Source: Allomuricauda sp. NBRC 101325
GTDB lineage: Bacteria; Bacteroidota; Bacteroidia; Flavobacteriales; Flavobacteriaceae
Assembly: GCF_030268205.1 (NCBI RefSeq)
Contig: NZ_BSQF01000003.1
Location: forward strand, 1 to 64,000
Length of the DNA stretch: 64,000 nt
Direction: 5' to 3'
The position numbers and the translations under genes are program-made. Each line of letters opens with the position of its first letter. Within the stretch, counting starts at the first letter, position 1. The notes beneath the pieces were generated by a model. It searched no databases. It saw only the letters and a program-made list of their open reading frames with translations, and was not told the origin of the DNA. Shown here one piece after another: positions 1 to 6,963 of the stretch.

Positions 1-33
1 TGGGATATTTATCCCCCAAACAATATCTGGAGC

Positions 34-67
34 TTAATTCCTTGAGCGGTACCGCTCAAGGAATTAA
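34..67. repeat. Perfect 34-bp palindrome
   Basis: The half-site TTAATTCCTTGAGCGGT is followed at once by its exact reverse complement, so the sequence is a spacer-less perfect palindrome centred between 50 and 51. As RNA it could fold into a hairpin of about 15 bp, but no T-tract follows on either strand (AAA follows on plus), so it does not look like an intrinsic terminator. It lies upstream of the small membrane-protein remnant. A dimeric regulator site or a replication or assembly artefact are possible; no regulator is identifiable. Confidence 0.8.
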
Positions 68-97
68 AAACGATAACTTTGATGAAGTTTTAGAAAA

Positions 98-312
98 ATG
101 AGCAGTTCTATCTAGGGGGAGCTTACATATTTATTGCGTTATCAATTCTTTTGGTCTTTATGGCAGAATCAATCTTGAATGTCATAGCGCCAGGGTTTCA
201 TCACATTGAAATGTGGATTGCTTTAATTGTTTTTGGGATATTAGGAATTTTTATAATTCTTTTAATTTCATGTATAGTGTTCATTATGAAAAGTAAAAAA
301 GAAGTTCAATAA
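98..312 (+). pseudogene. Small membrane protein, probably frameshifted at its start
   Basis: A reading frame with clear membrane-protein character runs from about 94 to the TAA at 310-312. It has two hydrophobic stretches (around GAYIFIALSILLVF and WIALIVFGILGIFIILL) and a basic tail (KSKKEVQ). The frame is closed upstream by TAG at 91. The only well-placed ATG, at 98, is one base out of frame and stops after five codons; one extra base there would join ATG to QFYLGGAY. Without a frameshift the first in-frame ATG is at 160, which would begin inside the first hydrophobic segment's end and give 50 residues. I favour a decayed gene or a sequencing error. It converges on the sigma-factor gene. 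Confidence 0.35.
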
Positions 313-348
313 AACGATGGAAAAACGTAATCTAACTTAATTGGATGT

Positions 349-1212
349 TCAATCTATATATTCCCTTAGTAAATTTGTTTTTGAAGATTCACGTAATTTA
401 GTCAATGCTTTTGTCTTCAGCTGTCTAACCCTCTCTGCGGTAATATCCAAATCGTACGCAATTTGCTCCATTCCTAAAGGATTTCTTCCGCCAATTCCAT
501 ATAACATTTTAATTATGTAGGCCTCTCTATTCGAAAGTTGATTTAGAATACCTTCAATTTCTATTTGTAACGATGAATGTATCAAGTTTTGTTCAGGACT
601 AAAATCATCAGATTCGATAAGATCATGTAAACTAAACCCATTCTCTTCTGGTCGTAGGGATTTGTCCATAGAAATTGACCAAGAAGTATGTTCCAAACAA
701 AGTTGAATTTCAGCAATTGAAAAATCAATCAGTTCTGACATTTCATCTGCAGTTGGATGTCTCTGGTGAGATTGTTCGAACTTCGCCGTAACGTCATTAA
801 TTTTGTTGATTACATTGATTTTGTTCAATGGCAATCGAACAATTCTAGATTTTTCTGAAATTGCTTGGATAATACCTTGGCGAATCCACCAAACCGCATA
901 AGAGATAAATTTGAAGCCGCGGGATTCATCAAATTTGGATGCTGCCTTTACCAATCCAAGGTTGCCTTCATTGATAAGATCATGCAGGTTTAATCCCCTT
1001 GATTGATATTGTTTTGCTACGGACACTACAAATCTTAAGTTGGAAACAATCAGTTTTTCCAATGCCACAGCATCTCCATTTCTAATTCGAATAGCAAGTT
1101 CCACCTCTTCCTCCGCAGAGACCATAGGTATACGGCTTATATCGTTCAGATAATTTGAAAGAGTAGGGTTTTCCCTATTGGTAATTTGTTTGGATATAGT
1201 AAGTGATCGCAT
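349..1212 (-). CDS. RpoD-like sigma-70 family RNA polymerase sigma factor (paralogue)
   Basis: A 287-residue group 1/2-like sigma factor of the short Bacteroidota form. The start MRSLTISKQITNRE matches the conserved N-terminus of that family, so I use the ATG at 1212 rather than the upstream one at 1242, which would overlap the preceding gene. Region 2 spans about 52-122 (NLRFVVSVAKQYQ, DLINEGNLGL, RGFKFISYAVWWIRQ), region 3 about 132-205, and region 4 about 220-275 ending in AERVRQLKTKALTKLRES. Positions normally conserved in housekeeping RpoD have drifted (VSNLRF, WSISMDKSLRPEENG, GIGGRNPLGMEQ), so it is probably an alternative factor rather than the vegetative one. It is last in a tight operon after a NYN protein (10-bp gap) and a bS21 paralogue. 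That it is not the main RpoD is inference; the rest of the genome is not visible. Confidence 0.9.
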   Translation of the reverse strand: MRSLTISKQITNRENPTLSNYLNDISRIPMVSAEEEVELAIRIRNGDAVALEKLIVSNLRFVVSVAKQYQSRGLNLHDLINEGNLGLVKAASKFDESRGFKFISYAVWWIRQGIIQAISEKSRIVRLPLNKINVINKINDVTAKFEQSHQRHPTADEMSELIDFSIAEIQLCLEHTSWSISMDKSLRPEENGFSLHDLIESDDFSPEQNLIHSSLQIEIEGILNQLSNREAYIIKMLYGIGGRNPLGMEQIAYDLDITAERVRQLKTKALTKLRESSKTNLLREYID

Positions 1213-1222
1213 AAACTTAGTT

Positions 1223-1957
1223 TTAAGCCGTAGACCTAACATAAATTAGGTTTCCATTGCCTTTGGGGTTTTTTCTAGATTCGATTTCAATTTGGCTCAT
1301 TGATTTAATAAGCGGGGTAAGCTTTCGAAATCCAAAATTTCTGGCATCGAAATTGGGCTGTTTTTTTTGAAGTAGTGCCCCAACCTCTCCTAAGAAAGCC
1401 CAGCCATCTTCGTCCTCCAAATCTGCAATGGTGGAAAGAATCAACTGGATGACCTTTGGGGTAATTTTGTCAACCGCACTAATTTTATCCTTTTTTGTTG
1501 ATATGGATTCTTCCGTTCTGGTTTGATGGAGGATTTCAAGATATATGAACTTATCACAAGATACAATAAAGGGGTCGGGAGTCTTTCGCTCGCCTATACC
1601 AAATACGGTCATCCCTGCCTCCCTTAAACGAATGGCCAATCGGGTAAAGTCACTGTCGCTTGAGACCAAAGAAAATCCATTGACTTTTCCAGAGTAAAGA
1701 ATATCCATTGCGTCGATGATCATTGCACTATCGGTAGAATTCTTGCCAGTGGTATACCCGTATTGTTGGATAGGTGTAATGGCATTTTTAAGGAGGACAT
1801 CCTTCCATTTTACAAGACTTGGCTTTGTCCAATCTCCATAAATCCTTTTGATGCTTGGATTCCCATATTTTGCAATTTCCTCCAGCATTTCCTTGACATA
1901 TTTGGAAGGTATGTTGTCCCCATCGATCAAGACTGCCAAGTTTAGATCCTTCTCCAT
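1223..1957 (-). CDS. NYN (PIN-like) domain protein with C-terminal OST-HTH/LOTUS domain
   Basis: The N-terminal NYN domain (about 6-142) carries the acidic residues expected of this PIN-like nuclease fold: D12 and D14 in LIDGDN, D76 and D82 in STDSAMIID, and D101 and D103 in SSDSDF. The C-terminal part (about 165-244; ITPKVIQLILSTIADLEDEDG, FLGEVGALLQKKQPNFDARN) matches an OST-HTH/LOTUS RNA-binding module. The usual architecture is LabA/DUF88-like, and members are thought to bind or cleave RNA. The gene sits 4 bp after a bS21 paralogue and 10 bp before a sigma-factor gene, all on the minus strand, which suggests one transcript and a post-transcriptional role. Nuclease activity is inferred only from the acidic residues. 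Confidence 0.88.
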   Translation of the reverse strand: MEKDLNLAVLIDGDNIPSKYVKEMLEEIAKYGNPSIKRIYGDWTKPSLVKWKDVLLKNAITPIQQYGYTTGKNSTDSAMIIDAMDILYSGKVNGFSLVSSDSDFTRLAIRLREAGMTVFGIGERKTPDPFIVSCDKFIYLEILHQTRTEESISTKKDKISAVDKITPKVIQLILSTIADLEDEDGWAFLGEVGALLQKKQPNFDARNFGFRKLTPLIKSMSQIEIESRKNPKGNGNLIYVRSTA

Positions 1958-1961
1958 AGAT

Positions 1962-2156
1962 CTATTCCTCCAGCTTTAGCTTATATTCATTTAGGTAAAC
2001 AGCCTTTGCCATTTGTTCCCTTTTTGCTGTGGACTTTTTCGTGAACTCCTTATTGTTTCTAATTTGTGTCAACTGTTTGGTGCTGCGAACTTTATTGCGA
2101 TATCTCTTCAGTGCCCGATCAATATTCTCCCCAGGTACGATTTTAATTTTAAGCAT
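1962..2156 (-). CDS. rpsU: 30S ribosomal protein bS21 (probable paralogue)
   Basis: A 64-residue protein with the bS21 pattern: GENIDRALKRYRNK at 9-22, a basic middle (QLTQIRNNKEFTKKS) and a final KAVYLNEYKLKLEE. The longer frame from 2231 adds 25 non-homologous residues, so I choose the ATG at 2156. bS21 sits near the 3' end of 16S rRNA. In Flavobacteria bS21 helps hide the anti-Shine-Dalgarno sequence, and to my recollection Tyr54 is a key contact; Tyr54 is present here. I see no Shine-Dalgarno sequence upstream (the bases before ATG read ATAAAATATACCAT). Context with NYN and sigma genes is unlike the usual rpsU neighbourhood, so I infer a second copy. Confidence 0.9.
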   Translation of the reverse strand: MLKIKIVPGENIDRALKRYRNKVRSTKQLTQIRNNKEFTKKSTAKREQMAKAVYLNEYKLKLEE

Positions 2157-2692
2157 ATGGTATATTTTATAAATGATGTACATATCATGATGAAGCTGAT
2201 AGCAAAAAAGAGTGCGGTATAGAATTGGCACTTTAAAGTGGATAACAACTATAATTTCGCTAATAGGTACAAAAGGCCTACGAAATTCGAATATTGGTAC
2301 AAGCGAAAAATAATTAAGAAGTGGCCCATTAAGTAATGTGGTGATGTGTTGGGCGGTCTTTTTTATTTAAGGACAGGTATAATTTTCGTCCATAATTTTA
2401 ATGTGTGGTAAAGGAACGCATTTAAATTGGATTTCGGCCGTTTAAAATTAAATAACTCTTGGATACATTTCCGTTCCAAGTAGCTTTTAAATTGAATGGC
2501 ATCTCTAGAAATGGTATTTGGACAGAAGGGTAAGATGCCTGACTTTGGGATGGATAATAAGGAATTTTAAACCTTGATCCAAAATCGTGCTTTACACTTT
2601 CAAACTAATTTTAAAAATTTCACTTTATATAATTTAGATAACTAATTAGTTAACTAAATAAATTGATTATATTTAATGATCACTTAAATATT
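2157..2692. other. Intergenic region between divergent rpsU and marR operons
   Basis: About 536 bp without a convincing gene; only micro-ORFs below 15 codons start with ATG on the plus strand. It should contain the promoters of the rpsU-NYN-sigma operon (left) and the marR operon (right, with the operator near 2639-2657). A GC-rich stretch followed by T7 near 2350-2366 resembles half a terminator but lacks a good complementary arm. Confidence 0.6.
2639..2657. promoter_or_regulatory. Overlapping palindromes, candidate MarR operator
   Basis: Two perfect palindromes overlap: TAACTAATTAGTTA (2639-2652) and TTAGTTAACTAA (2646-2657). They share the half-site TTAGTTA/TAACTAA and end 35 bp before the chosen start of the MarR gene. 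MarR dimers commonly bind such AT-rich palindromes in their own promoters, and the overlap would allow two dimers or two registers. Autoregulation is inferred from position and symmetry. Confidence 0.6.
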
Positions 2693-3178
2693 ATGAATAG
2701 AGATTTTATTAAAGAATCTGGTTACAAGGCATTGGACAATAGATTAAAACGGATAAGTGACCGCATGGCACATGATACCAGAAAGTTTTTTAAACAATTG
2801 AATCTTGATGTTGAACCAAGTTGGCATTTAGTATTTAAATTATTAAAAGAAAATAAACAGCATACCATGGTGGATATCGCAGAGCAATTGGGCTATTCCC
2901 CTCCATCCACTGTGGTTATGCTCAAGAAAATGGCCAAAAAGGGGTATATAGAATCCAAGCCTGACCCTTTGGACAAGAGAAAACAAAACATTGAACTTAC
3001 GCAAAAAGCAATAGACCTAATGCCAAAACTTGAGCAGATATGGGCCAGTTGCGAAAATGCCATTTATCAATTGCTAAAAGAAGACCTGTCAATCATCGGG
3101 TATCTTGATGACATTGAAGCATCATTAAAGGAAATCCCTTTAAATGAAAGATTTTACAACGAGTACACTAAAACTTAA
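2693..3178 (+). CDS. MarR family transcriptional regulator
   Basis: A 161-residue protein with the winged-helix core of the MarR family. The recognition region reads AEQLGYSPPSTVVMLKKMAKKGYIE, followed by the wing SKPDPLDKRKQNIELT, including the typical DKRxxxxxLT turn. I prefer the ATG at 2693 (MNRDFIKESGY) because the ten residues before it are not family-like and run into the operator region. The gene is first of three plus-strand genes, 11 bp before a cupin protein and followed by a RidA protein, and palindromes overlap its promoter. It probably represses this operon in response to a small ligand that cannot be named from sequence. Confidence 0.92.
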   Translation: MNRDFIKESGYKALDNRLKRISDRMAHDTRKFFKQLNLDVEPSWHLVFKLLKENKQHTMVDIAEQLGYSPPSTVVMLKKMAKKGYIESKPDPLDKRKQNIELTQKAIDLMPKLEQIWASCENAIYQLLKEDLSIIGYLDDIEASLKEIPLNERFYNEYTKT

Positions 3179-3189
3179 AAAGTATAATT

Positions 3190-3942
3190 ATGTCATCTTT
3201 AAAAAATGTAAATCCCTACACAAAAGAACAAACTCATTTAGAATTTTCCAGGCGTGGCATGGTACGGACCATGGCTTTGGGTTTAAGTTTATCTGTGCTG
3301 CCCAGTTTTATGGCATCCGCTAAAACAGAAATAGACCATGAAGCTTTGGATCATGGCGAACGAATAATTCCGGTCGAGGACCGTGAACTGGTGGAACTAC
3401 AAAAATTTATAGAGGAATGTATCAAAGCAAATAAAGATACTGACCCCCAAGAAGCTGTTAAGGAAGTTTTGAAAAAGGGAGTCTCCAACCCTTCTGCAAT
3501 GTTAAAAGCCATAGGTGAGCCAACAGAAGCAGGTTTAAAAGTTTTCTTGAGGTCTAAAGAACTTACCATTTTTGCAGCATCGTGGACACCTCAAATGAAC
3601 CTTATGCCCCACAATCATAAAATGTGGGCCAATATTGGCATCTATACCGGTCGGGAGGACAATATTATCTGGGAAAATCAAAAGAATGGATTGGAGGCAA
3701 ACGATGTAAGATGTATGTTTGAAGGGGATGTTGTCACCTTAAATACCAATGCCATCCATTCGGTCACCAACCCTCTAAAAAGATTTACGGGGGGACTACA
3801 TATTTATGGAGGTGATTTTTTTGCGACTGAACGTAGTCAATGGAATCCTGAAACGCTTGCAGAAGAACCTTCTAACGGTGATGTAATCCGCGGTATATTT
3901 AAAGAAGCAAATGAGCAAATGAGAAAAATTAAAAACGATTAA
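3190..3942 (+). CDS. Exported cupin protein, cysteine/thiol-dioxygenase-like
   Basis: A 250-residue protein whose N-terminus has a twin-arginine-like signal (FSRRGMVRTMALGLSL, then VLPSFMASA), suggesting Tat export. The C-terminal half is a cupin of the predicted metal enzymes related to cysteine and mercaptopropionate dioxygenases: H141 and H143 in MPHNHKMWANIG, then H190 in NTNAIHSVTNP, would be the three-His iron site, and H204 follows in GGLHIYGGDF. The helical stretch at about 65-125 is typical for this group. It lies between a MarR regulator and a RidA protein. Thiol oxidation is the family-based guess; the substrate is unknown. Export would be unusual, as thiol dioxygenases are normally cytoplasmic. 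Confidence 0.72.
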   Translation: MSSLKNVNPYTKEQTHLEFSRRGMVRTMALGLSLSVLPSFMASAKTEIDHEALDHGERIIPVEDRELVELQKFIEECIKANKDTDPQEAVKEVLKKGVSNPSAMLKAIGEPTEAGLKVFLRSKELTIFAASWTPQMNLMPHNHKMWANIGIYTGREDNIIWENQKNGLEANDVRCMFEGDVVTLNTNAIHSVTNPLKRFTGGLHIYGGDFFATERSQWNPETLAEEPSNGDVIRGIFKEANEQMRKIKND

Positions 3943-3967
3943 ATGAAACTAGTGTAAAAATGTGTTT

Positions 3968-4375
3968 ATGAAAAGAATATTGATATCTAGTGGCAGTCCA
4001 TATGAGGATACCATTGGATTTAGTCGAGCCATTCGAGTGGGGCCATATATCAGCATTGGTGGAACCGCTCCATTGGATGCCAGTGGAAATACTGTTGGAA
4101 TAGGCAATATTGCGGAGCAAACCAAACAATGTCTGGAAACCATTAAAAATACCTTGGAGAAAGCGGGAGCTAGTTTAAACGATGTGGTAAGAACTCGAAT
4201 GCTATTGGTCAACATTAAAGATTGGAAAGAAGCTGTAAAAGTACGAGCCACTTATTTCAAAGATATTAAACCTGTTGATACCATTATGCAGGTTTCCGGT
4301 TTTATCGACCCGGATTGGTTAATTGAAATTGAGGTAGATGCTATAATGATTGACAAAGACAGCAATAATCTATAG
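3968..4375 (+). CDS. RidA/YjgF/UK114 superfamily protein lacking the catalytic arginine
   Basis: A 135-residue RidA-fold protein (GFSRAIRVGPYISIGGTAPLD, EQTKQCLETIKNTLEKAGAS, VRTRMLLVNIKDW, LIEIEVDAIM). The ATG at 3968 is used; a GTG two codons upstream is also possible. Canonical RidA deaminates enamine/imine intermediates with an Arg in a PAR motif (Arg105 in family numbering). Here the aligned stretch is KPVDTIMQVSGF, so D104 replaces it and 2-aminoacrylate deaminase activity is doubtful. It ends the marR-cupin-ridA operon, 25 bp after the cupin gene. Compare the second RidA gene at 51730, which keeps the Arg. Confidence 0.88.
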   Translation: MKRILISSGSPYEDTIGFSRAIRVGPYISIGGTAPLDASGNTVGIGNIAEQTKQCLETIKNTLEKAGASLNDVVRTRMLLVNIKDWKEAVKVRATYFKDIKPVDTIMQVSGFIDPDWLIEIEVDAIMIDKDSNNL

Positions 4376-4461
4376 CTTAAATGCGTACATATAAAACTGA
4401 CTACTTTGATCAAATCCATAAACACGTAAAACGTATGGTAATATCAAGACGTTTTAAAAGC

Positions 4462-4474
4462 TTAAATAAACATT
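4462..4474 (+). repeat. TYAAATAAACRWT motif, copy 1
   Basis: TTAAATAAACATT, 18 bp before the TTG start of the orphan lipoprotein gene. It is one of six near-identical 13-mers seen only beside orphan genes in this window. Confidence 0.55.
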
Positions 4475-4491
4475 AAAACCGAAGAGCAAGA

Positions 4492-5103
4492 TTGTTGAAA
4501 AAGTTAATATTAATATTATTCTTTGGACTTAGTGCCTGTAAAACAGGATTTGATTACACTTCAACCTATTCAACTTCAAAAGAATGTGTAGAAAAGGAAC
4601 AAATGAAAACTTTAGAAAAGACGGTAGAATTGTTTGAAAGTAAAATTGAGAACCAATATCCTGAGATTTCTAGGGAAGCAGCTTATTTTAAATTCATATC
4701 CGATTGGGCAAATAATGAATTACCTATGAATTTTTTCAAAGATTCATTGGAATTAAAGATTAGGAGTTTGAATATATGGGCCGAGTCCAATCGCTCAGAA
4801 AAGGAATTGAACATGGAGAAAAAATTATACAATGTAGACACAATGAACCCCATACGAGTCAAATTAAACCCTGATTTTTCAGTTTGCCTTGCGAATAAAG
4901 TTGATTGGATGCTTGGGACTAGCAGTTTTTTGAGAGCAAATTCAAAATATCGGATAAGTCCAAAGCTTGCTAAAAAGCAATTGTACAAAACAAGTGAGTA
5001 TGACTTGAAAATATTTGAAAATAGGTTAACAATTGTACTTGGTGTATATTATCAAACTATGTTTAATATCAAAACGACAGTTGTCAACACCTTAGAGAAC
5101 TAA
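4492..5103 (+). CDS. Orphan lipoprotein of unknown function
   Basis: A 203-residue protein starting at TTG (4492 or 4495). The N-terminus is a lipoprotein signal with lipobox LSAC (Cys16). After lipidation the chain is highly charged and mostly helical (VEKEQMKTLEKTVELFESK; ESNRSEKELNMEKKLYNVD), with no motif I recognise and no further membrane segment. It would be periplasmic or outer-membrane anchored. No neighbour suggests a role: the RidA operon ends 116 bp upstream and the GH43 gene converges from the right. The 13-bp motif TYAAATAAACRWT occurs on both sides (4462 and 5114), as for orphan genes at 18.7-22.7 kb. AT-rich base use fits a recently acquired or fast-evolving gene. Confidence 0.75.
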   Translation: MLKKLILILFFGLSACKTGFDYTSTYSTSKECVEKEQMKTLEKTVELFESKIENQYPEISREAAYFKFISDWANNELPMNFFKDSLELKIRSLNIWAESNRSEKELNMEKKLYNVDTMNPIRVKLNPDFSVCLANKVDWMLGTSSFLRANSKYRISPKLAKKQLYKTSEYDLKIFENRLTIVLGVYYQTMFNIKTTVVNTLEN

Positions 5104-5113
5104 TTTTTAAGGC

Positions 5114-5126
5114 TCAAATAAACAAT
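5114..5126 (+). repeat. TYAAATAAACRWT motif, copy 2
   Basis: TCAAATAAACAAT, 10 bp after the stop of the orphan lipoprotein gene. No gene starts here on plus (the next base makes ATC), so this copy is not a start context. Confidence 0.55.
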
Positions 5127-5214
5127 CTTCTTCCCAAAGACTTCAAGTTCCGAAGAATATTTAATGTTTACAGATTAACTTCAAATAGAATTCCTTGGTT
5201 TTGGTAACCCCACT

Positions 5215-6753
5215 TTATTTGTACTGTATCATAAAATCATCAAACCTTCCATCAGCAGCACCGGTTGCAATGTCTTTCTTTATCTGAATTCCAATCTTCA
5301 TACCTGAAGACCACCAGGTAAGGTTGTTACCTTGTAGCGTATTGAAGGATTTCCAATTTCCATCAGCCTCTTGGTAACTAAAATCTATTTTATTCGAGTC
5401 CGAAACCTTAGCCTTGAGTGCAATGTTTTGGGCATTTTTTAATTGTGTGCTTTCCATCACCTCGAAGTTTCCATCCGTAACCTTCCATAATAGGAGTTCA
5501 TTTCCCTGGATTCCTAGCCCCAAACTTTTGTCCTTGGTAGTATAAAATACCAGACCTTTAAGGGCCTGGTTGGTATTTTTGACTTTTATGGAAAATTCAA
5601 AATCAGAATCATCGGGAATTACGCATAAAGCAGCTCCCGTTTTATTTTTGGAATCTGGATGGGTTTCGGTCAATTCCAATTCACCGTTGACCAATTCAAT
5701 ATCAAAATCGGTCGATAATAAATTCTTTCGCCAAAAATTGTTCAGTTGCGGTTGTTCAAAATTGTCGATAAGATTTTTTACAAGCCTATCTTTTTCCGAA
5801 GTTTCTTCATTCACTTTAAAGTAAGGCCAACCATTGTTTTCGTCCCAATACATCTCGCTAAATATGGCTGCCCGGCCCAATGAAGGAAAACCTTTGCTGT
5901 TATAGGCATGATAAAGGTAATACCACTTATTCTTGGTATATATCACGGTCCCGTGGCCTGGACATTTCCAAGAACTGTTACCTACAATTAATGGATTTTC
6001 TGGAGCTTTCTCCCATGGACCTTTCATGTTTTTTGCCCTGGCGACACCAACTTGATAATTGCATTGGGGACCACAACAACCATTTCCAGAATATATCATA
6101 TAAAGATATCCTCCTTTTTCAACGATGCATTGCCCCTCTATCATATTTCCCTCAAATTCGTTATCGTCCGCGGTAATGGTCACAAATTCCTTACCAATGA
6201 GTGACAATCCATCATCAGATAATTTGGAACCAAGGAGCGTAACAGGTTTACTTGGTTCTAGTCCGTATGCCTTCCATGTAATATAGAGCGAGTTTTGATG
6301 CTCATAAACAAATGCATCAATAGCCTCATTGCCCCATTCAATAATGACACCTTTATCCTGAAATCCTTGTGAAATGTCCTTAGTGGTGGCCACTCCGATT
6401 TTAGAAATCCCGTCCTTTGCCCTTGCGGTATAATAACAGAAAAAGGTACCATCTTTAAAATAAAGCTCTGGAGCCCAAAAGCTGGACATGGCCCAATCTG
6501 GAAGATCCAAAAACACATGGCTCAAAAGTTCCCAATTCTTAAGATCGGTTGAGGTATAAATGGGGTAGATGGGCGCCCAGTCACCAGAAGTTCCAGTGGC
6601 ATAGTAGGTTCCATCTACCTCAATGATGGATGGGTCCGGTAATTCGCCTGGAATAACCTGTATCTGTTCCACCACATTCTGGGCTTGCAATGACAGACTA
6701 GACATGAGGACACTAGTAAAAAATAGGACTAGGTAAGGCACTTTAAACTTCAT
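5215..6753 (-). CDS. Secreted GH43 family glycosidase with C-terminal beta-sandwich
   Basis: A 512-residue exported enzyme; I use the ATG at 6753 because MKFKVPYLVLFFTSVLMSSLSLQAQ is a proper signal peptide, whereas the upstream start at 6822 adds 23 non-signal residues. The five-bladed GH43 propeller spans about 35-330. Catalytic acids are visible: D40 (LPDPSI, base), D146 (IDAFVY, pKa modulator) and E206 (MIEGQC, acid). The C-terminal 160 residues (LIDNFEQPQLNNFWRK onward) resemble the concanavalin-like module of beta-xylosidases and arabinofuranosidases. The likely substrate is an arabinose- or xylose-containing glycan. It is on the minus strand behind the Nudix-type regulator and probably feeds the neighbouring sugar operon; the exact specificity is not readable. 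Confidence 0.88.
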   Translation of the reverse strand: MKFKVPYLVLFFTSVLMSSLSLQAQNVVEQIQVIPGELPDPSIIEVDGTYYATGTSGDWAPIYPIYTSTDLKNWELLSHVFLDLPDWAMSSFWAPELYFKDGTFFCYYTARAKDGISKIGVATTKDISQGFQDKGVIIEWGNEAIDAFVYEHQNSLYITWKAYGLEPSKPVTLLGSKLSDDGLSLIGKEFVTITADDNEFEGNMIEGQCIVEKGGYLYMIYSGNGCCGPQCNYQVGVARAKNMKGPWEKAPENPLIVGNSSWKCPGHGTVIYTKNKWYYLYHAYNSKGFPSLGRAAIFSEMYWDENNGWPYFKVNEETSEKDRLVKNLIDNFEQPQLNNFWRKNLLSTDFDIELVNGELELTETHPDSKNKTGAALCVIPDDSDFEFSIKVKNTNQALKGLVFYTTKDKSLGLGIQGNELLLWKVTDGNFEVMESTQLKNAQNIALKAKVSDSNKIDFSYQEADGNWKSFNTLQGNNLTWWSSGMKIGIQIKKDIATGAADGRFDDFMIQYK

Positions 6754-6963
6754 GGCTCCAATGGTTTTAGTTTGATTAAATTTTAATAAATAGGATTGAA
6801 TCAGGAAAGATCCTGTATTCATTGTTTAGAATATTCTTTGTCCTAACTCCAATATCCCCTAATTTCCAGTCAATGGTAAGAAATGAAGCTTGGATGATTA
6901 TAGGGTAAGGATAAATCCTCATTAGTTTTTTTTGAATCGCATAGCTCACGGTTTACAGATTAT

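Noticed and set aside
2340..2366. Terminator before T7 on the plus strand
   Set aside because: The GC-rich stretch lacks a matching arm, and no plus-strand gene precedes it.
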